Of a stretch of DNA of 64,000 nt, positions 25,861-38,160 are shown one piece after another. The notes beneath the pieces were generated by a model. That model was not told where the DNA came from. It did not search any database and worked only from the letters and a program-made list of their open reading frames with translations. This DNA comes from Phylloscopus collybita (Eukaryota > Chordata > Aves > Passeriformes > Phylloscopidae), in NCBI GenBank assembly GCA_027886175.1, contig JAJNNQ010000075.1, forward strand, positions 32,642,501 to 32,706,500, written 5' to 3'. Position 1 is the first letter of the stretch; each line of letters starts with the position of its first letter. Made by a program: the position numbers and the translations under genes.

Positions 25861-26700
25861 GTCCCCGTCCCGCCCTGGGGTCACCGGCACGGAGCCCGCA
25901 GTGTCCCCGTCCCGCCCTGGGGACACCGGCACGGAGCCCGCAGGGTCCCCGTCCCGCCCTGGGGACACCGGCACGGAGCCCGCAGTGTCCCCATCCCTCC
26001 CTGGGGACACCGGCACGGGGCCCGCAGTGTCCCCATCCCTCCCTGGGGACACCGGCACGGAGCCCGCAGTGTCCCCATCCCGCCCTGGGGACACCGGCAC
26101 GGAGCCCGCAATGTCCCCATCCCTCCCTGGGGACACCAGCACGGAGCCTGCAGTGTCCCCATCGCTCCCTGGGGACACCGACACGGAGCCCGCAGTGTCC
26201 CCGTCCCGCCCTGGGGACACCGGCACGGAGCCCGCAATGTCCCCATCCCTCCCTGGGGACACCAGCACGGAGCCTGCAGTGTCCCCATCGCTCCCTGGGG
26301 ACACCGACACGGAGCCCGCAGTGTCCCCGTCCTGCCCTGGGGACACCGGCACGGAGCCCGCAGTGTCCCCATCCCTCCCTGGGGACACCGACACGGAGCC
26401 CGCAGTGTCCCCGTCCTGCCCTGGGGACACCGACACGGAGCCCGCAGTGTCCCCATCCCTCCCTGGGGACACCGACACGGAGCCCGCAGTGTCCCCGTCC
26501 TGCCCTGGGGACACCGGCACGGAGCCCGCAGTGTCCCCATCGCTCCCTGGGGACACCGGCACGGAGCCCGCAGTGTCCCCGTCCCTCCCTGGGGACACCG
26601 GCACGGGGCCCGCAGTGTCCCCATCGCTCCCTGGGGACACCGGCACGGAGCCCGCAGTGTCCCCATCGCTCCCTGGGGACACCGGCACGGAGCCCACAGC
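25861..26700. repeat. GC-rich minisatellite, 20 copies of a 42-bp unit
   Basis: Exactly 20 units of 42 bp fill 840 bp without a phase change. Each unit has about three CpGs and reads GTCCCC-(A/G)TCC-x-CTCCCTGGGGACACCG-G-CACGGAGCCCGCAGT in outline, with variation at a few fixed sites. Because 42 is 14 codons and the unit lacks stops in most frames, open frames of 300-450 codons arise on both strands. They carry only the 14-residue repeat (for example GDTGTEPAVSPSLP) and are artefacts. The surrounding DNA is AT-rich. Confidence 0.97.
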
Positions 26701-27230
26701 GGCACTGCGGGGACAGCAGCGCCAAGGAAAGCCAGGGCAGTCTGTGGCCTCCGAAAGCAAACGTGCAAGATCAAATCAGCTGGAGCAGGAGAGAAGTTAA
26801 ATTAGTGCTGGTTTATGAACTAAGGGTCCCACTGACCAACAGGGTTAAATTTACGGATTGTAACGACAAAATGAGGTCAATACCTGGATTTATAGGCTTT
26901 TGTCAGCTATATGCTCTGTGTAAAGTACTGAGGAGATGTCTTTAACTTCAGTGTTGATCAATTTTCAGTTTTCATCTTTGTTATTTTGTGCTCCCCTTAT
27001 TTCAGTGCTGCAAGCTTTTAGACTTGTCCTTTCTTATGAATACCCCAAGAGGCCATGCAGTACCTTCAGCAATAGAGTAACCAAAGAAACAAGGGATTAT
27101 TACCCAAAGAAAAAAGAAAATATAAAAAGTTTCCATATTTTTTCTGACATTATTCTCCAGCAAAGGAATGCTGTGAGAAAGCCTTTCTGGTGCTTGAACT
27201 GATGATTAACTAACTTGGATTTCAGCATAT
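26701..27230. other. Spacer between the minisatellite and a CR1 copy
   Basis: GC content falls back to the local average within about 80 bp of the array. No gene or repeat is recognised. Confidence 0.6.
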
Positions 27231-27527
27231 AAGAATCACGAACATTTTGGGTTAAAAGGAACCATAGAGATCATCTATTCTAAACCCCATGCCATGGGCA
27301 GGAACACCTTCCACTAACAAGTTGCTCAGGGCCCCATCCAACCTGGTCTTGAACACTTCCAGTGCTGGGGCATCCACAATTTCTCTGGGCAGCCTGTTCC
27401 AGTGCCCCACCACTGTCACAGTAAAGAATTTTTTTCTAACATCTAATCTAAAGCTGCCCTGCTCCAGTTTGAAGCCATCCACCATCTGTCCTGCCACTAC
27501 ATGCTCTTGTAAATAGTCTCTCTCAGA
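27231..27527 (-). mobile_element. CR1 LINE fragment, 3' end
   Basis: Minus-strand CR1 3' end with AGAATCACGAACATTTTGGG, CATGCCATGGGCAGGAACACC, GGGCAGCCTGTTCCAGTGCC and TTTCTAACATCTAATCTAAA. It lies 530 bp from the minisatellite, so CR1 copies in the same orientation bracket the array. Confidence 0.93.
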
Positions 27528-27944
27528 AATAAGAAGACACTTAGTGTAGACAATGCTTAGTGATATTTAGAGTTAATGGTCACTGTATATTCATCAGAAA
27601 GCAATGTTGGGTCTCAACGTATTTATCCGCAGTGGAGCCCTGTTGTTGTCTGTATCCATGTCACTCCTTTGGCAGCAGTGAGCTACAGCTTTCTTCAGAA
27701 GGTGTTCATTTCAAGTGTGGGAACTAACTGAATGCAGGGACTGCCTCAATCCTTGACATTACGTGTGAGGATATTATAAATTTCAGTTAAACACTTAACA
27801 AAGAATCAGGTATTTTTTGACAGTTAACCATTGCAGCCTTCTCTCAGAATGCCTGCCTGAAATAAAGTCCTTCAGAAGACAAGTTAATCTAGATAAGATT
27901 TTAAAATTATTTTTACCCTTCATTTTTGTGGTTGTGGTTTTTTG

Positions 27945-27982
27945 GTTTTGTTTGTTTGTTTGTTTGTTTGTTTGTTTGTTTT
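27945..27982. repeat. (TTTG)n microsatellite
   Basis: About eight uninterrupted TTTG units preceded by a degenerate G/T-rich run. Confidence 0.94.
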
Positions 27983-29973
27983 CTCCATATTCTGAGCCAT
28001 AATTTTCTGTGCTAGTATCATATGTCCATGGACTAACCCAATCAGACAATATTTTATGGATTCCTTACAGCACTAGAAATGTATACTATCATACCTGAAA
28101 TAAATTCTGTGCAAAAAGGTTGGTTAAAATTTAGGGTTTTAAATATAATCTGGATTTGGCACAAAATCTAGAATTGTTTTTTGTTTTCTCCTATCTCTCC
28201 AGTTATAGTTAGTCTCATAGACTGTGCAGAGGAAAACCAGTCACTGGGATCTGCTCTGTTAACAGTCACAGAGGGATGAGAAAAAGGGTTAACATGCTCA
28301 TTTGTGTTTTCAGTTGAGAGGGTGGAATACAGCATTAATCTTTTTTGGTACTTCGTATGTTGCTGATATTGCACTGTCAGTCTATATTAAAGAAGTCGGG
28401 CACAGTTTAAAGAGAGATGAATATTTTCATTGTTCTACTGGTTGACAGAGTTGTGAAGTACACCAGAGCACTGGCAGGTGACCAGACTTTTCTTTTGCTC
28501 CTTTGCGGAAGAATAGCTTTGGGACACTGATCACAGAGAATTTCAGCAATAAAGTGATATTTGTCGTATTTTTCAGGTGTGAAAGATTTTCCAGAAGTCC
28601 TTCTCCTTTCTTCCTTGCAGCACTTCATCTCTTTCCCAGTAAATTTCCCTGCTCCCTCAGACTCCTTCCAGCCAATTTAACCCACCACCATCATAACAGC
28701 CTTTTTCTGTGTGGAGCATGATCTGTGACAGCAGATGCAGTGTCTGGGATATACTTATTCCTATTTGGCATGTTCCTCTTACTTCCTCCTAGCTGTCTCT
28801 GCTGGACAACCTCGGGTGCTGGTGTAAGGCAGAAACCTGAACTGCCCTCAACCTATTCCTTCCCAGTTTCTCTCTCCAGCCCAACTCATCCTGCTGGGGA
28901 ATAGCAGTGCTGTGGCAGTGACCACAACCACAGCTCTGGGCAGGGAACCTTCCAAGCCACTGTCATAAATCTGGGGTCACGCCAGACAGATTGCCATTTG
29001 CTGCATGTGGAGGGTCAGGAAGATGCATAGCATTTTGTAAGGCAGAAGCCTAGGAAGGAATTTGAAAGAAAAGAATGTGGGCAAGGGACCAGGAAATGCT
29101 ATTTGAGATATTTTACAACTTGAAAACAAAGAAGCTTAAATAATAACCAGTGACAAGCTGAATGCCCTTTCTAAATGACAAGGATAGTGTAAGTCCCCAC
29201 TACTAATACCATCCTTTCAGCTCTGTTTCCCCCACTTCACGTATGGACACGTACACACCTCATATAAAATCATATACATGCACATAAAATCTTGCCTGAT
29301 TTCAACTATGGCCTCTGTTAAGAGGGATCTTCCACAAAAATGCTGAAGACCTGGTGCTCTGTATTTTTGAAAGAGTCCAAGCTCCAAAGCACTATATTAC
29401 AAGACCAAGTCACTTTGCCCTGGAATAATATTATGAACTTGATAGCCCATCCAGAAATCAGACCGCAGTGAAAGGAGGTGGTGCTTTGTTTATGTGAAAG
29501 AATATTTGTACTAGAGACCAAATTTTTATATGTATATAATCAGTCCCAATAGATCATTATCAAACTAAAGTAAACCTCTTAAATGCTCAATTTGTGTGTG
29601 TGTAAATGAAGCTCTGCAGAAAGGCCTCAGGATAGAATGAAGTTTATGAGACTGTAAATGAGCTCTATTTATAAAACTGTTTGGAAATGAAACAAAGAGT
29701 TGTTTATTGCTTGTTGTACACAAACCATCATCCCTAGCAAGCATCCTGGGACACCATACATTTGGGATTTTTTTAGTTCAGAAGGATGAAAATATGCAAT
29801 TCCTGTGTTTCAATACTAACAGACTCCTTCCTAGCAAATAGTCTGATTTTGAAGTATACTGGAATAGAGTATGCTGAAAGTGTAAAAAACAGTGGATCAA
29901 GTTCAGGTTGTGTCAGGAAGTAAAATGTTGGTGAAAAGATCCATATTGTGTTTTAACAGTCCTGATTTGTGTC

Positions 29974-29997
29974 CTTTTTTTTTTTTTTTTTTTTTAG
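29974..29997. repeat. Poly(T) run
   Basis: An uninterrupted run of more than 20 T with no recognised retroelement attached. Confidence 0.9.
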
Positions 29998-32416
29998 GAT
30001 ATAATGTATCATGGAGATCAGAAATTACCAGGACTATTTTGCTGTATCCTTAAGATTTCCACCCTTGACTCTGCTGTAGTTCCCTGCACTAAAATATTAT
30101 ATATTTATTACTCCTTGTCCTTGTGCATGCATGTAATTGCTTTATAGAGAATTTACATCATGAATTAACTCTCTGAAGACCAAAGATTCATTTTAAAATC
30201 ATAATAAGTGTGTGCTATGGTCACTGTTACCTTTGGGGTTTTTGTACAGAGTGAATCATGCAATATTCAAAAGAAAGTAATTGTACTGGACCTTTATTTG
30301 TGGTCTTGAGGAGCAATGTGCCAAGCCTTCCTGGCACTCATCTTCCTTTGTGTGACCCATTTTTTCAAGCCTAGGAAATTGCTTTTTACCTTACTTCATA
30401 TTCATAAGCTGAGCCTGTCTACAGTGCCTCTATTGCAGCAGGACCTGTTGATGGAAACTATCAAAATAAGGCATTTAGGTGACTTGGTTTTAGAGTTTGC
30501 ACCTGTTGAACTGTTGGCAAAAATTCAGTTCAGATTCAAAATAGGAAAAAAGTATGGCACAGATGTAGGTCGTTTGGATTGGAACAAAATACTGATCTTT
30601 ATGCTCCAGAAATCTTACCCCAGCCTAGATTAAGTATTCTTTAGCCTCCTATTTAATTTTCACAGGTCTGTTTTTATAAGTCATGGTCTGTAGAAAGATC
30701 TTTAAAATATAAGTATGCATCTATCCGTATTAAAACACATGTATGTACATTCAACTATGAAGAGCTTGAATCAGAGGTTACAATGGTTGAAAACATCTTT
30801 CTTTCTCCTCAAGAAACAGAACAAAGCTTATGGAGGGAAAGTATTAATTTACCTGTATTTACTACAAGGGAATCAACCAAAAATTTTCAACCAGTTTTAA
30901 ATTCAGGAGCTTTCTTCAAAAAAATACAGACTTAACAGCAAGTGTTCAGCAAAAGTCATTGTAGAGAGCTGTCCCACAGCCAGAGTTTAAAGCCTCATTT
31001 GTTAACACTGCCAGTGCTCAGGACTTCCCCTTCTGCCCCAACCAAAGTGTTAGGATTTTTCACCTGAGATTTCTCCCACAAGTGCTCAATAGCTGCCTGG
31101 ATCCAGAAGCAAATCAGTTCATGGCAAGATCTTGCAGGCAGGAGCAATGTCATGATAGTTTCTTGTGCATACAGTCTAAAATATTTCCTTTGTACAAAAA
31201 TTGCCTTATATCCTAAAAATGATAATTTTTTTTCGCTTTGGTGAACTAAATGAAAGCCTTTCATTACAAGCTGAATTCATTTTTCCTTTAAAAAATTTAA
31301 AGCTTTTCAGCTGGGTTGGTAAATTACATCTCATGTCTGAAAAATGCGTATTCTGGCTTAGGAAAGCAGGATTTTTTTCCTTTCAATAGCTGGCATGTTC
31401 TGACATGCAAACAGCTTGAGCTAATACTTAATTGGGTAAATAGAACATTAGTGTTGGAGCAAGAGAGGCTGGTCAAGCATTCCTGACTCGAGACAACCTC
31501 TTAGACACTCTGACCAGAAATTAAATACTTCTAAATGTGGGTAAATGCAATATGAGATGTTACATATGCAAATTATTTATTGCTCTGTTTGAAGTTTGGA
31601 CAACAATTGTAAAACGTGTGTTTGTACATACGCATGTACTTAAACAGTCAATGAAATCAAGATACAAATGCTGCTGCTGATCTCCATATGTATATATTAT
31701 ATATATAATGGGACAAGCCAAAGCACAGTCCTCAGGTTTTCCAGACCTGGATGGAGATCCAAATGCTGTGGCTCGTGCCCATCCCTACTTCTTTTCAAGG
31801 AACTCATTCATCAGAGGTGTGGACATTCCCCTGGACTTTATTTCAGCTGCCAGAGATTTTTTGGCATTTTGTAATAAGACTAATTGCAGTGCATGTGAGC
31901 CCCAAGGAATGAAGACACTTCTCTGCTTTAAAATTAGTAGCTGTGTCTGCCAAAGTGACATGCAAAAATATTCTGGAGGGTAGATAGAGAGCTCAATAAG
32001 AGTTTCCAAGGCCACACAAAAGAGTTCTGACTTTTTCAACTTAGCCAACACTGTTTTCCAAAATGCTTGTCTTCTTTTTATTCCTATGGGGTGCTGCAGT
32101 AAAAAGAATTAGAGTGAGCAATTCTTGGACTTAAACAATTGATTTTCTAGGATTCTGATGAGCTTTCATCTCTCTCTTACTGAACAGCATGTCTTTTCTT
32201 CATTGTTTTGACTATTGTCTCCTTGGCTAATAAAGTTTTACAAGTGATTTTTGAAAACAAACAATACTATATTATCCCTTTTTTCCAACTCATGAAATAA
32301 ATATTCCATCAAAGAGACTTTTATGTTTCACAGTGGCAGTTCTCAAATGACCAGCATGGTATCATGTTCAAAACAGGGCACGGTCCATTTTTACAGTAGA
32401 TTTACTCAATCACAGT

Positions 32417-32433
32417 TACTAATCGGATTAGTA
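32417..32433. promoter_or_regulatory. Palindromic paired-class homeodomain motif
   Basis: TACTAATCGGATTAGTA has 8-bp arms around one G. It contains GGATTA, the OTX/PITX/CRX core, facing a second TAATC half-site. Function is not shown. Confidence 0.35.
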
Positions 32434-33195
32434 CTGCTTTTATGTCTGACAAATTTTTAAAAGTTGGGGGTCATTAAAGCCCTTGCATATATAGAGGGCC
32501 TGTGGTGCTGAGTTTTTCCAGTTAACCATTTCTGCTTTGAAAAAAATTGAACCTTTTTTTTTTTCTAATTCATATAGAAGCTAAGTTGCTTTTAGACTGC
32601 AATGCCACTGAGCATTTAAATCCATTGCTTGACTTAGCAAAGCACATGCTTCTGTATGGAGTTAAAAAGGACATCAGTTTGAAAGGTAGAAGAGGCTGAG
32701 TGCCAGGGAGAGACTCACCCATGCTACTACCGAAAAGAAACACTTTCCCTCATGCTTAATTCTCCCAACTCAACCATATGTAAGAAGGAACCCTCACCAT
32801 CTGAATTGCAGCTTTTGATATTACTTCTTCACAGTTCCTGTCAAAAACTCTAATAAAAAATATTACGGTTAGAATTTGCTGCCATGAGCTTGAAAGTGAA
32901 TTCTCTAAGAAGTTAAGAAGAAACTACATGCACCACCAAAGGGCTAACTTGGCCACCGAAAGACTAGGTTTTGCTCAAGAGACTGAACTCCAGTGACATC
33001 AGAGGGCTACTCCAGTCCTTGCACAAGGAATAATACAAGCCTTGTTTGGATGCTAGGTGTGCACCCCCCATTCATTCCAGCTGGTCCTATGAATTGCATA
33101 GGAAAACAACTACAAAACTTTTACTCATGAAACTATAGGAAAGTCTAATATCCTCTATCAGACATTTGGCATATAGCTCAAGTAGGATTAGACCT

Positions 33196-33264
33196 GATGC
33201 TCTAGGATACTTGGGACAGAACCAAGACCTACAGAAAATCTTTGCCCTTCAAGAGCAGCAAATG
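33196..33264 (+). repeat. 69-bp dispersed direct repeat, copy A
   Basis: This segment recurs at 35285-35353 with two mismatches in 69 bp. The flanks of the two copies are unrelated. The family is not recognised. Confidence 0.85.
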
Positions 33265-35284
33265 TGTTAAAAAAGGAAGCAGAGAAAGCAGACAAAAACA
33301 GGTAGAAAATGGAGCCTGAACTTTAATTTCTTCTGGGAATTCCTCCCTGGAGCTCAAGACTGGAGCAGAGAGCATGCAATACCCTTTCCAATAGTTAGTG
33401 CAGCATTAAAATGGTTGGAGTAGTTCTGACTGACTTATTGCTGTACAAGCAAAAATGGAATGAAAAATTGGTAAAAACATACCCCCCAAAAAAAAATTTT
33501 CCAGATGTCATACAGCACCAAGAGCAATGAACAGTGCCTGTCTTTACTTGGAAGTCAAATCAATTTCAGTTTTAAAAGACTACCAAAAGGCTACCACAGG
33601 AGCTGATACCTGCAAATACTTCCACTGATGCCTTCCCCAAATGCATGCAAACAAGCACCTTTCATACAGTTAAGTTATTGGAATAGCTTAGTTAGCCTTC
33701 AGGGTATAAGCAAAGATTAGATTTCTTGATGGAATATTTTTCTTAAATAAAATAAGTTATTTATATTTTTTAACATTAATCAATTGTGACAGAATGATTC
33801 CAGTAGAAACAGATGCACTAGAATAGAAAATAACTAAAACAAAAATTGAATGAAATATGGTCTATGTTTACACATGCTCTCTATAAATATTAACATCATG
33901 AGAAAGTGAATGGGTTAGCATCAACCAAGTTAAGTCAGGAAATGATCAAATTAAGTTTACACACCATAGCTTAGACTCTGTCCCCTGGGTACATGCACTG
34001 CTGTGAGATCTTTGATATGATATCATATGTCATTTTCCAAACCATGAAGTGCAGTAGCATGCACTTTAAATATATGTATGTTATATATAAATATATATAT
34101 GATATAATTCTCATATCAAATACATATACAATGGAGGCTTGCTGCCTGTGTGTCAATTCTTCTTTGTAAGGGAAAAACAAAATAAAGCTAAAAAAAAAAC
34201 CTGAAAGCTGAGGTCTCCTTTGCAAGATTGCAAAGCTCTGTTGATCTTTAGAGTAACAATAGCATATAAATATAAATCTAATTTGCTATTCATTAACAGA
34301 GCTATTGGGTAGTCTGTGGAAGAGATTACTGATGCAATTATACATTTTTATGCTCGTGATTCATGTCTTCTCAGTAGAAAGCAGGAAAGGAATTTTTCAT
34401 TTGTTCTAACCCAAATAATTAATTCCTCAAGAGTTGAGAGCTGAACACCATATGATGCCTACAGAGATTGTACAACCATTATTAATTCCTCAGCACTTCA
34501 CAAATTAGTACAAATAAACTATACAGAGCAACATGCTGACAGAGTTATACCTTCAGAGGAGTAATATCTATTAACATGAGGCTGCTACCATGAAGACACT
34601 GCAAAATACCGTATAAATTTTGAATGATATTTGTCATAAAGTCATATCATAAGGCTTTTCAGCAAAATTAAGGCTCAATGAGGTTTTACCACTTATAAGC
34701 AAAGGTAATGGTTGAATTAACAGATAACCCCAATTAGAAAAAAATACTAACTTCTGGCAGTGACACAACAGGTCTTCCAAAGGCTACTATTTAGCAAGTT
34801 GAACTAACTGTTTAGCCAAACACATGAACAAAACCTCCTGAATAAGTAAGTTTGTTTTAAAGGAAAACTCACAAAATATTAAATTGATGTCTGTTGTGTT
34901 TTGTTGGTACAAGTTCTTCCACATTTTAAATCCCCTTTAAGGCCTCATGTGAGAACACCAGCACCATTGCATGCTGTGATTAAAGGGCAACCTTTTATAA
35001 ACCTTTAATAAATAACAATTCCTTAAACCAGGATATGTTGAGAAATACTGATTGTAATCATGAAGACTCAGGAGCTTTTATTTAGAGGCACAAGGAGGAG
35101 GTTTCAAACAGAAATTCACCAGAATTTAACTGTCTACTTTGAGATCATCTTAAACTTTCAGAGTAATCAATGGAGACCTAGTCAATATAGTCAATGAAGC
35201 CACACGAAAATTTCACCTTATCCTAAGATAAATAAACAAAAGAGGCACTCAGTCTCCTAAAGACAGATGTTGAGAGCTGTTTGA

Positions 35285-35353
35285 GATGCTCTGGGATACT
35301 TGGGACAGAACCAAGACCTACAGAAAATCTTTTCCCTTCAAGAGCAGCAAATG
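35285..35353 (+). repeat. 69-bp dispersed direct repeat, copy B
   Basis: This is a same-orientation copy of 33196-33264, with starts 2,089 bp apart. It is either a recent short duplication or a second piece of an interspersed repeat not recognised here. Confidence 0.85.
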
Positions 35354-37158
35354 GTAGCCAGGTGAAATATCCTGGAACATCAAAAATGTCAGTAGACATA
35401 CATGATTAGGCAAGGGAATCCCACCTGTACTGGGCAGTGAGTTGAAGAGCTCCCTATGGAGTTACAAGTTTGTGGAGTGAACAGCTAGTGTACGTATGCA
35501 TTCACTGGTAAGTTTAGACAGACACCTAAATCCCATGCATTGTGTCATTTTCATAGTTCCTAGCTAAAAGATGGTTGTCCACATACTTCTGACTGCCTTT
35601 GTAAACTCACTGAGAGCAGAGAAGGATATAATCTCAGGAAAAGTTATTTGCCAAACACTGAACAATGAAGATCCTCAGAGAAGAAAAACACTGAAAGCAT
35701 TAACTTGAGCATTTCATGAGTTTAAACTATTGGCATGTTACAAGTCACACTGACCCCGTTTATTTATTCTTCTCAAGCAAAAATAAACAAACAGAAATCC
35801 CTGGTTCTATGACAAGACACCAACAGTATTCATCAGAAACATCTGGGGTAAAAGTACTCACAGTAAGAATCTACTATGAAAATGGTCAAACAATTTGGGC
35901 ATAAAGAATTACCCTGGGAAGGACTTCACTTCTGATTCATCTGGTAGGTTGTCTTTAGCCCAGAGCAGCAAGCCCTACAGTAGCACAACATTCTTCCATC
36001 AGCAGGTCAGGAGGAAAGGCATATTTCATGCACACATCGCTGACCCAGACCTCTGGCCAAAAGGGAGGGATATTGATGCACTCTGGAGCAGGTTTATCTG
36101 ACTCTTAATCAGAAAGGCATTAGCCTGACACAAGGGTCAAAGTAGGGAGTATAAAGTGCACTCATATAGGAGGGATGTCCGTGATTTCCAGAAAAGGCTT
36201 GGAAAAAGAGAGTCTGTGGCATTTCCTCTAATTATTTTTATTACCGTGTTGGACTTCAAAACAGCAGCTCAGGAAAAGAAACAGCGAGGTAAAGTCTTGA
36301 CCTAACTGAAATCAATTGGAATTTTATTACTGACCTCAGGAGGACAAAACTTGACCTTTTTTTAAATTTAAAAGAGTGCCTACTTGCTTGAAGCATATTA
36401 ATATTATAAGATGGGCAGGGATTAGTCAGTGAGACCAAGAAAGCTCCCTCTGACTTCCTGTAAAAAGCAGAGGTTGTCAAACCAAGCACATTGGCTTAGC
36501 TCGCTCCTGCTGGATGTTTTGCTAGACTCTGTCAGGGCCCTGGCTGCACAAACTGGCTTCCACTGCCCTGAGAAGACTCACCTGGGACACACACTCACAC
36601 ACACCTTCTGCCCATGGCCTCAGGAGCCCATTTAAGGTCAGCTGTGGGTTTTTCTGAATAGATACCAGGTCTGTGTGGTAGGAATATTTCTCTCCAACTC
36701 ATTTCTAAGTGTAGTTCCTGCATTGATGTCAGACCTGGGCAATAGCCTAGGTTTTGCTCCTGACTGGTATCGCTGGCTGGACTTTGGCCCTAAATCATCA
36801 TTTTAGCTTGTCAGAGACACTATCAGTTGAAACCCATACGCAGGACCCTTTTCATGGCCTGTTTTCTAAGGAGAGCAAGAGTATTCATCATTTTTCATCT
36901 GCTACTCTTTAATTTCTGTCTCCTAGTGAGATACCAAGAAAGGTAGATTCAGTGACTGGAACTGAAACATTCAAATCACTGTGTTTCCCATCTGGTTTAT
37001 GTTTTGTCATTTTTACACTGGTAGGTGTTTACTCATCTGTCTTTAATGTAGTTAATGGATGTACCCTTAATGGATGCTTATTAAAATGTGGATCTCTGAA
37101 TATGCAGTTTCCTGTCACACTGCAATACTGACAACATTACAATGATTCTGAAGAACTG

Positions 37159-38160
37159 CCTGAATGGCAGATTCCAGGGGTTCATAATCAGTGTCACAGC
37201 ATCTAGTTGGAGGCCTGTCACTAGTGGTGTGTTGCAAAGTTCAATACTGGGCCCAGTATTGTTTCACTTATTCATGGATGACTTGGATGAAGAGGCAGAT
37301 GCCTCCTCAGCAAGTTCCCTGACCACACAAAGGTGGGAGGAGTGGCCGATATCCCAGAGCACTGTGCAGCCCTTCAGAAGTACCTCAGCCAGGAGGAAAG
37401 ATGGGCAGAGAGGAACCATCTGAAATTCAACAAAGGCAAATGCAGCACCCTGCATCCAGGGAATAACAACCCACCAGCACAGGCTGATCTGCTGGGAAAC
37501 AGCTCTGTAGAGAAGGACCTGGGGGTCCTGGTGAAAAACAAGCTGATGTGCTGGCGGACAATAGGCTGTCCAAGAGCCAGCAGCAAGTGTGCCTTTGTGG
37601 CCAAAAAGGCCAACAGAATCCTGCTGTATGTTAGGAAGAGCATTCCCAGCAGATCAAGGGAAGTGATCACTCAGTCCTAGTGAGGCTGCATGTGGAGTGC
37701 TGTGTCCAGCTCTGGGCTTCCCAGTACTAGAGGGACATGGATCTCCTGGAGCTGGTCCAGTGAAGGGCTACAGACACGATTAAGGGCATCCCTCTTATGA
37801 GGAAAGGCTGCAAGGCATGGGTCTATTCAGTCTAAAGGAGAGAAGACTGAGAAGAAACTTCATTAATGTACACAAGTGTCCGAAGGGAGGGTGTCAAGAG
37901 GCTGGATCCAGGCTCCTCTTGGTGATGCCAAGCAATAGGACAAGAGGTAAGGGGAGAAATTGATGCACAGGAAGTTCATTGGGACAGATTGTCCAGAGAG
38001 TTTGTGGAGTCTCCCTCACTGTAGATATTCAAGAAACATCTGGACATGATCCCATCATCCTTGTGTTCTAGGATGACCCTGCTTGAACAAGAAGGGAGGT
38101 TGGACCAGACAACAGACTGTGGTCCCTTCCAACCTTATGCATTCTGTGACTCTGTAATGA
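37159..38160 (+). mobile_element. CR1 LINE fragment, reverse transcriptase end to 3' end
   Basis: This is the longest CR1 copy here, about 1 kb. It encodes the end of the reverse-transcriptase domain (SSWRPVTSGVLQSSILGPVLFHLFMDDLDE), in which the usual PQGS has become LQSS. It continues with the region matching WRTIGCPRASSKCAFVAKKANRILL and the 3' end CCTTCCAACCTTATGCATTCTGTGA. The frame is broken several times and the catalytic acidic pair (DD) region is disrupted, so it is dead. Confidence 0.93.

Larger units (their letters stand above)
27528..37158. other. Intergenic, no gene seen
   Basis: Mostly AT-rich unique sequence with simple repeats and the 69-bp duplicated segment. 28740-28990 is GC-richer but has no recognised feature. 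No open frame shows a domain. Confidence 0.6.

Noticed and set aside
25562..26945. Five overlapping open frames of about 300-450 codons on both strands
   Set aside because: They are created by the 42-bp tandem unit, which is a multiple of three and stop-free in most frames. The peptides are only the 14-residue repeat, and the flanks are CR1 and unique non-coding DNA. No splice or start context supports a gene.
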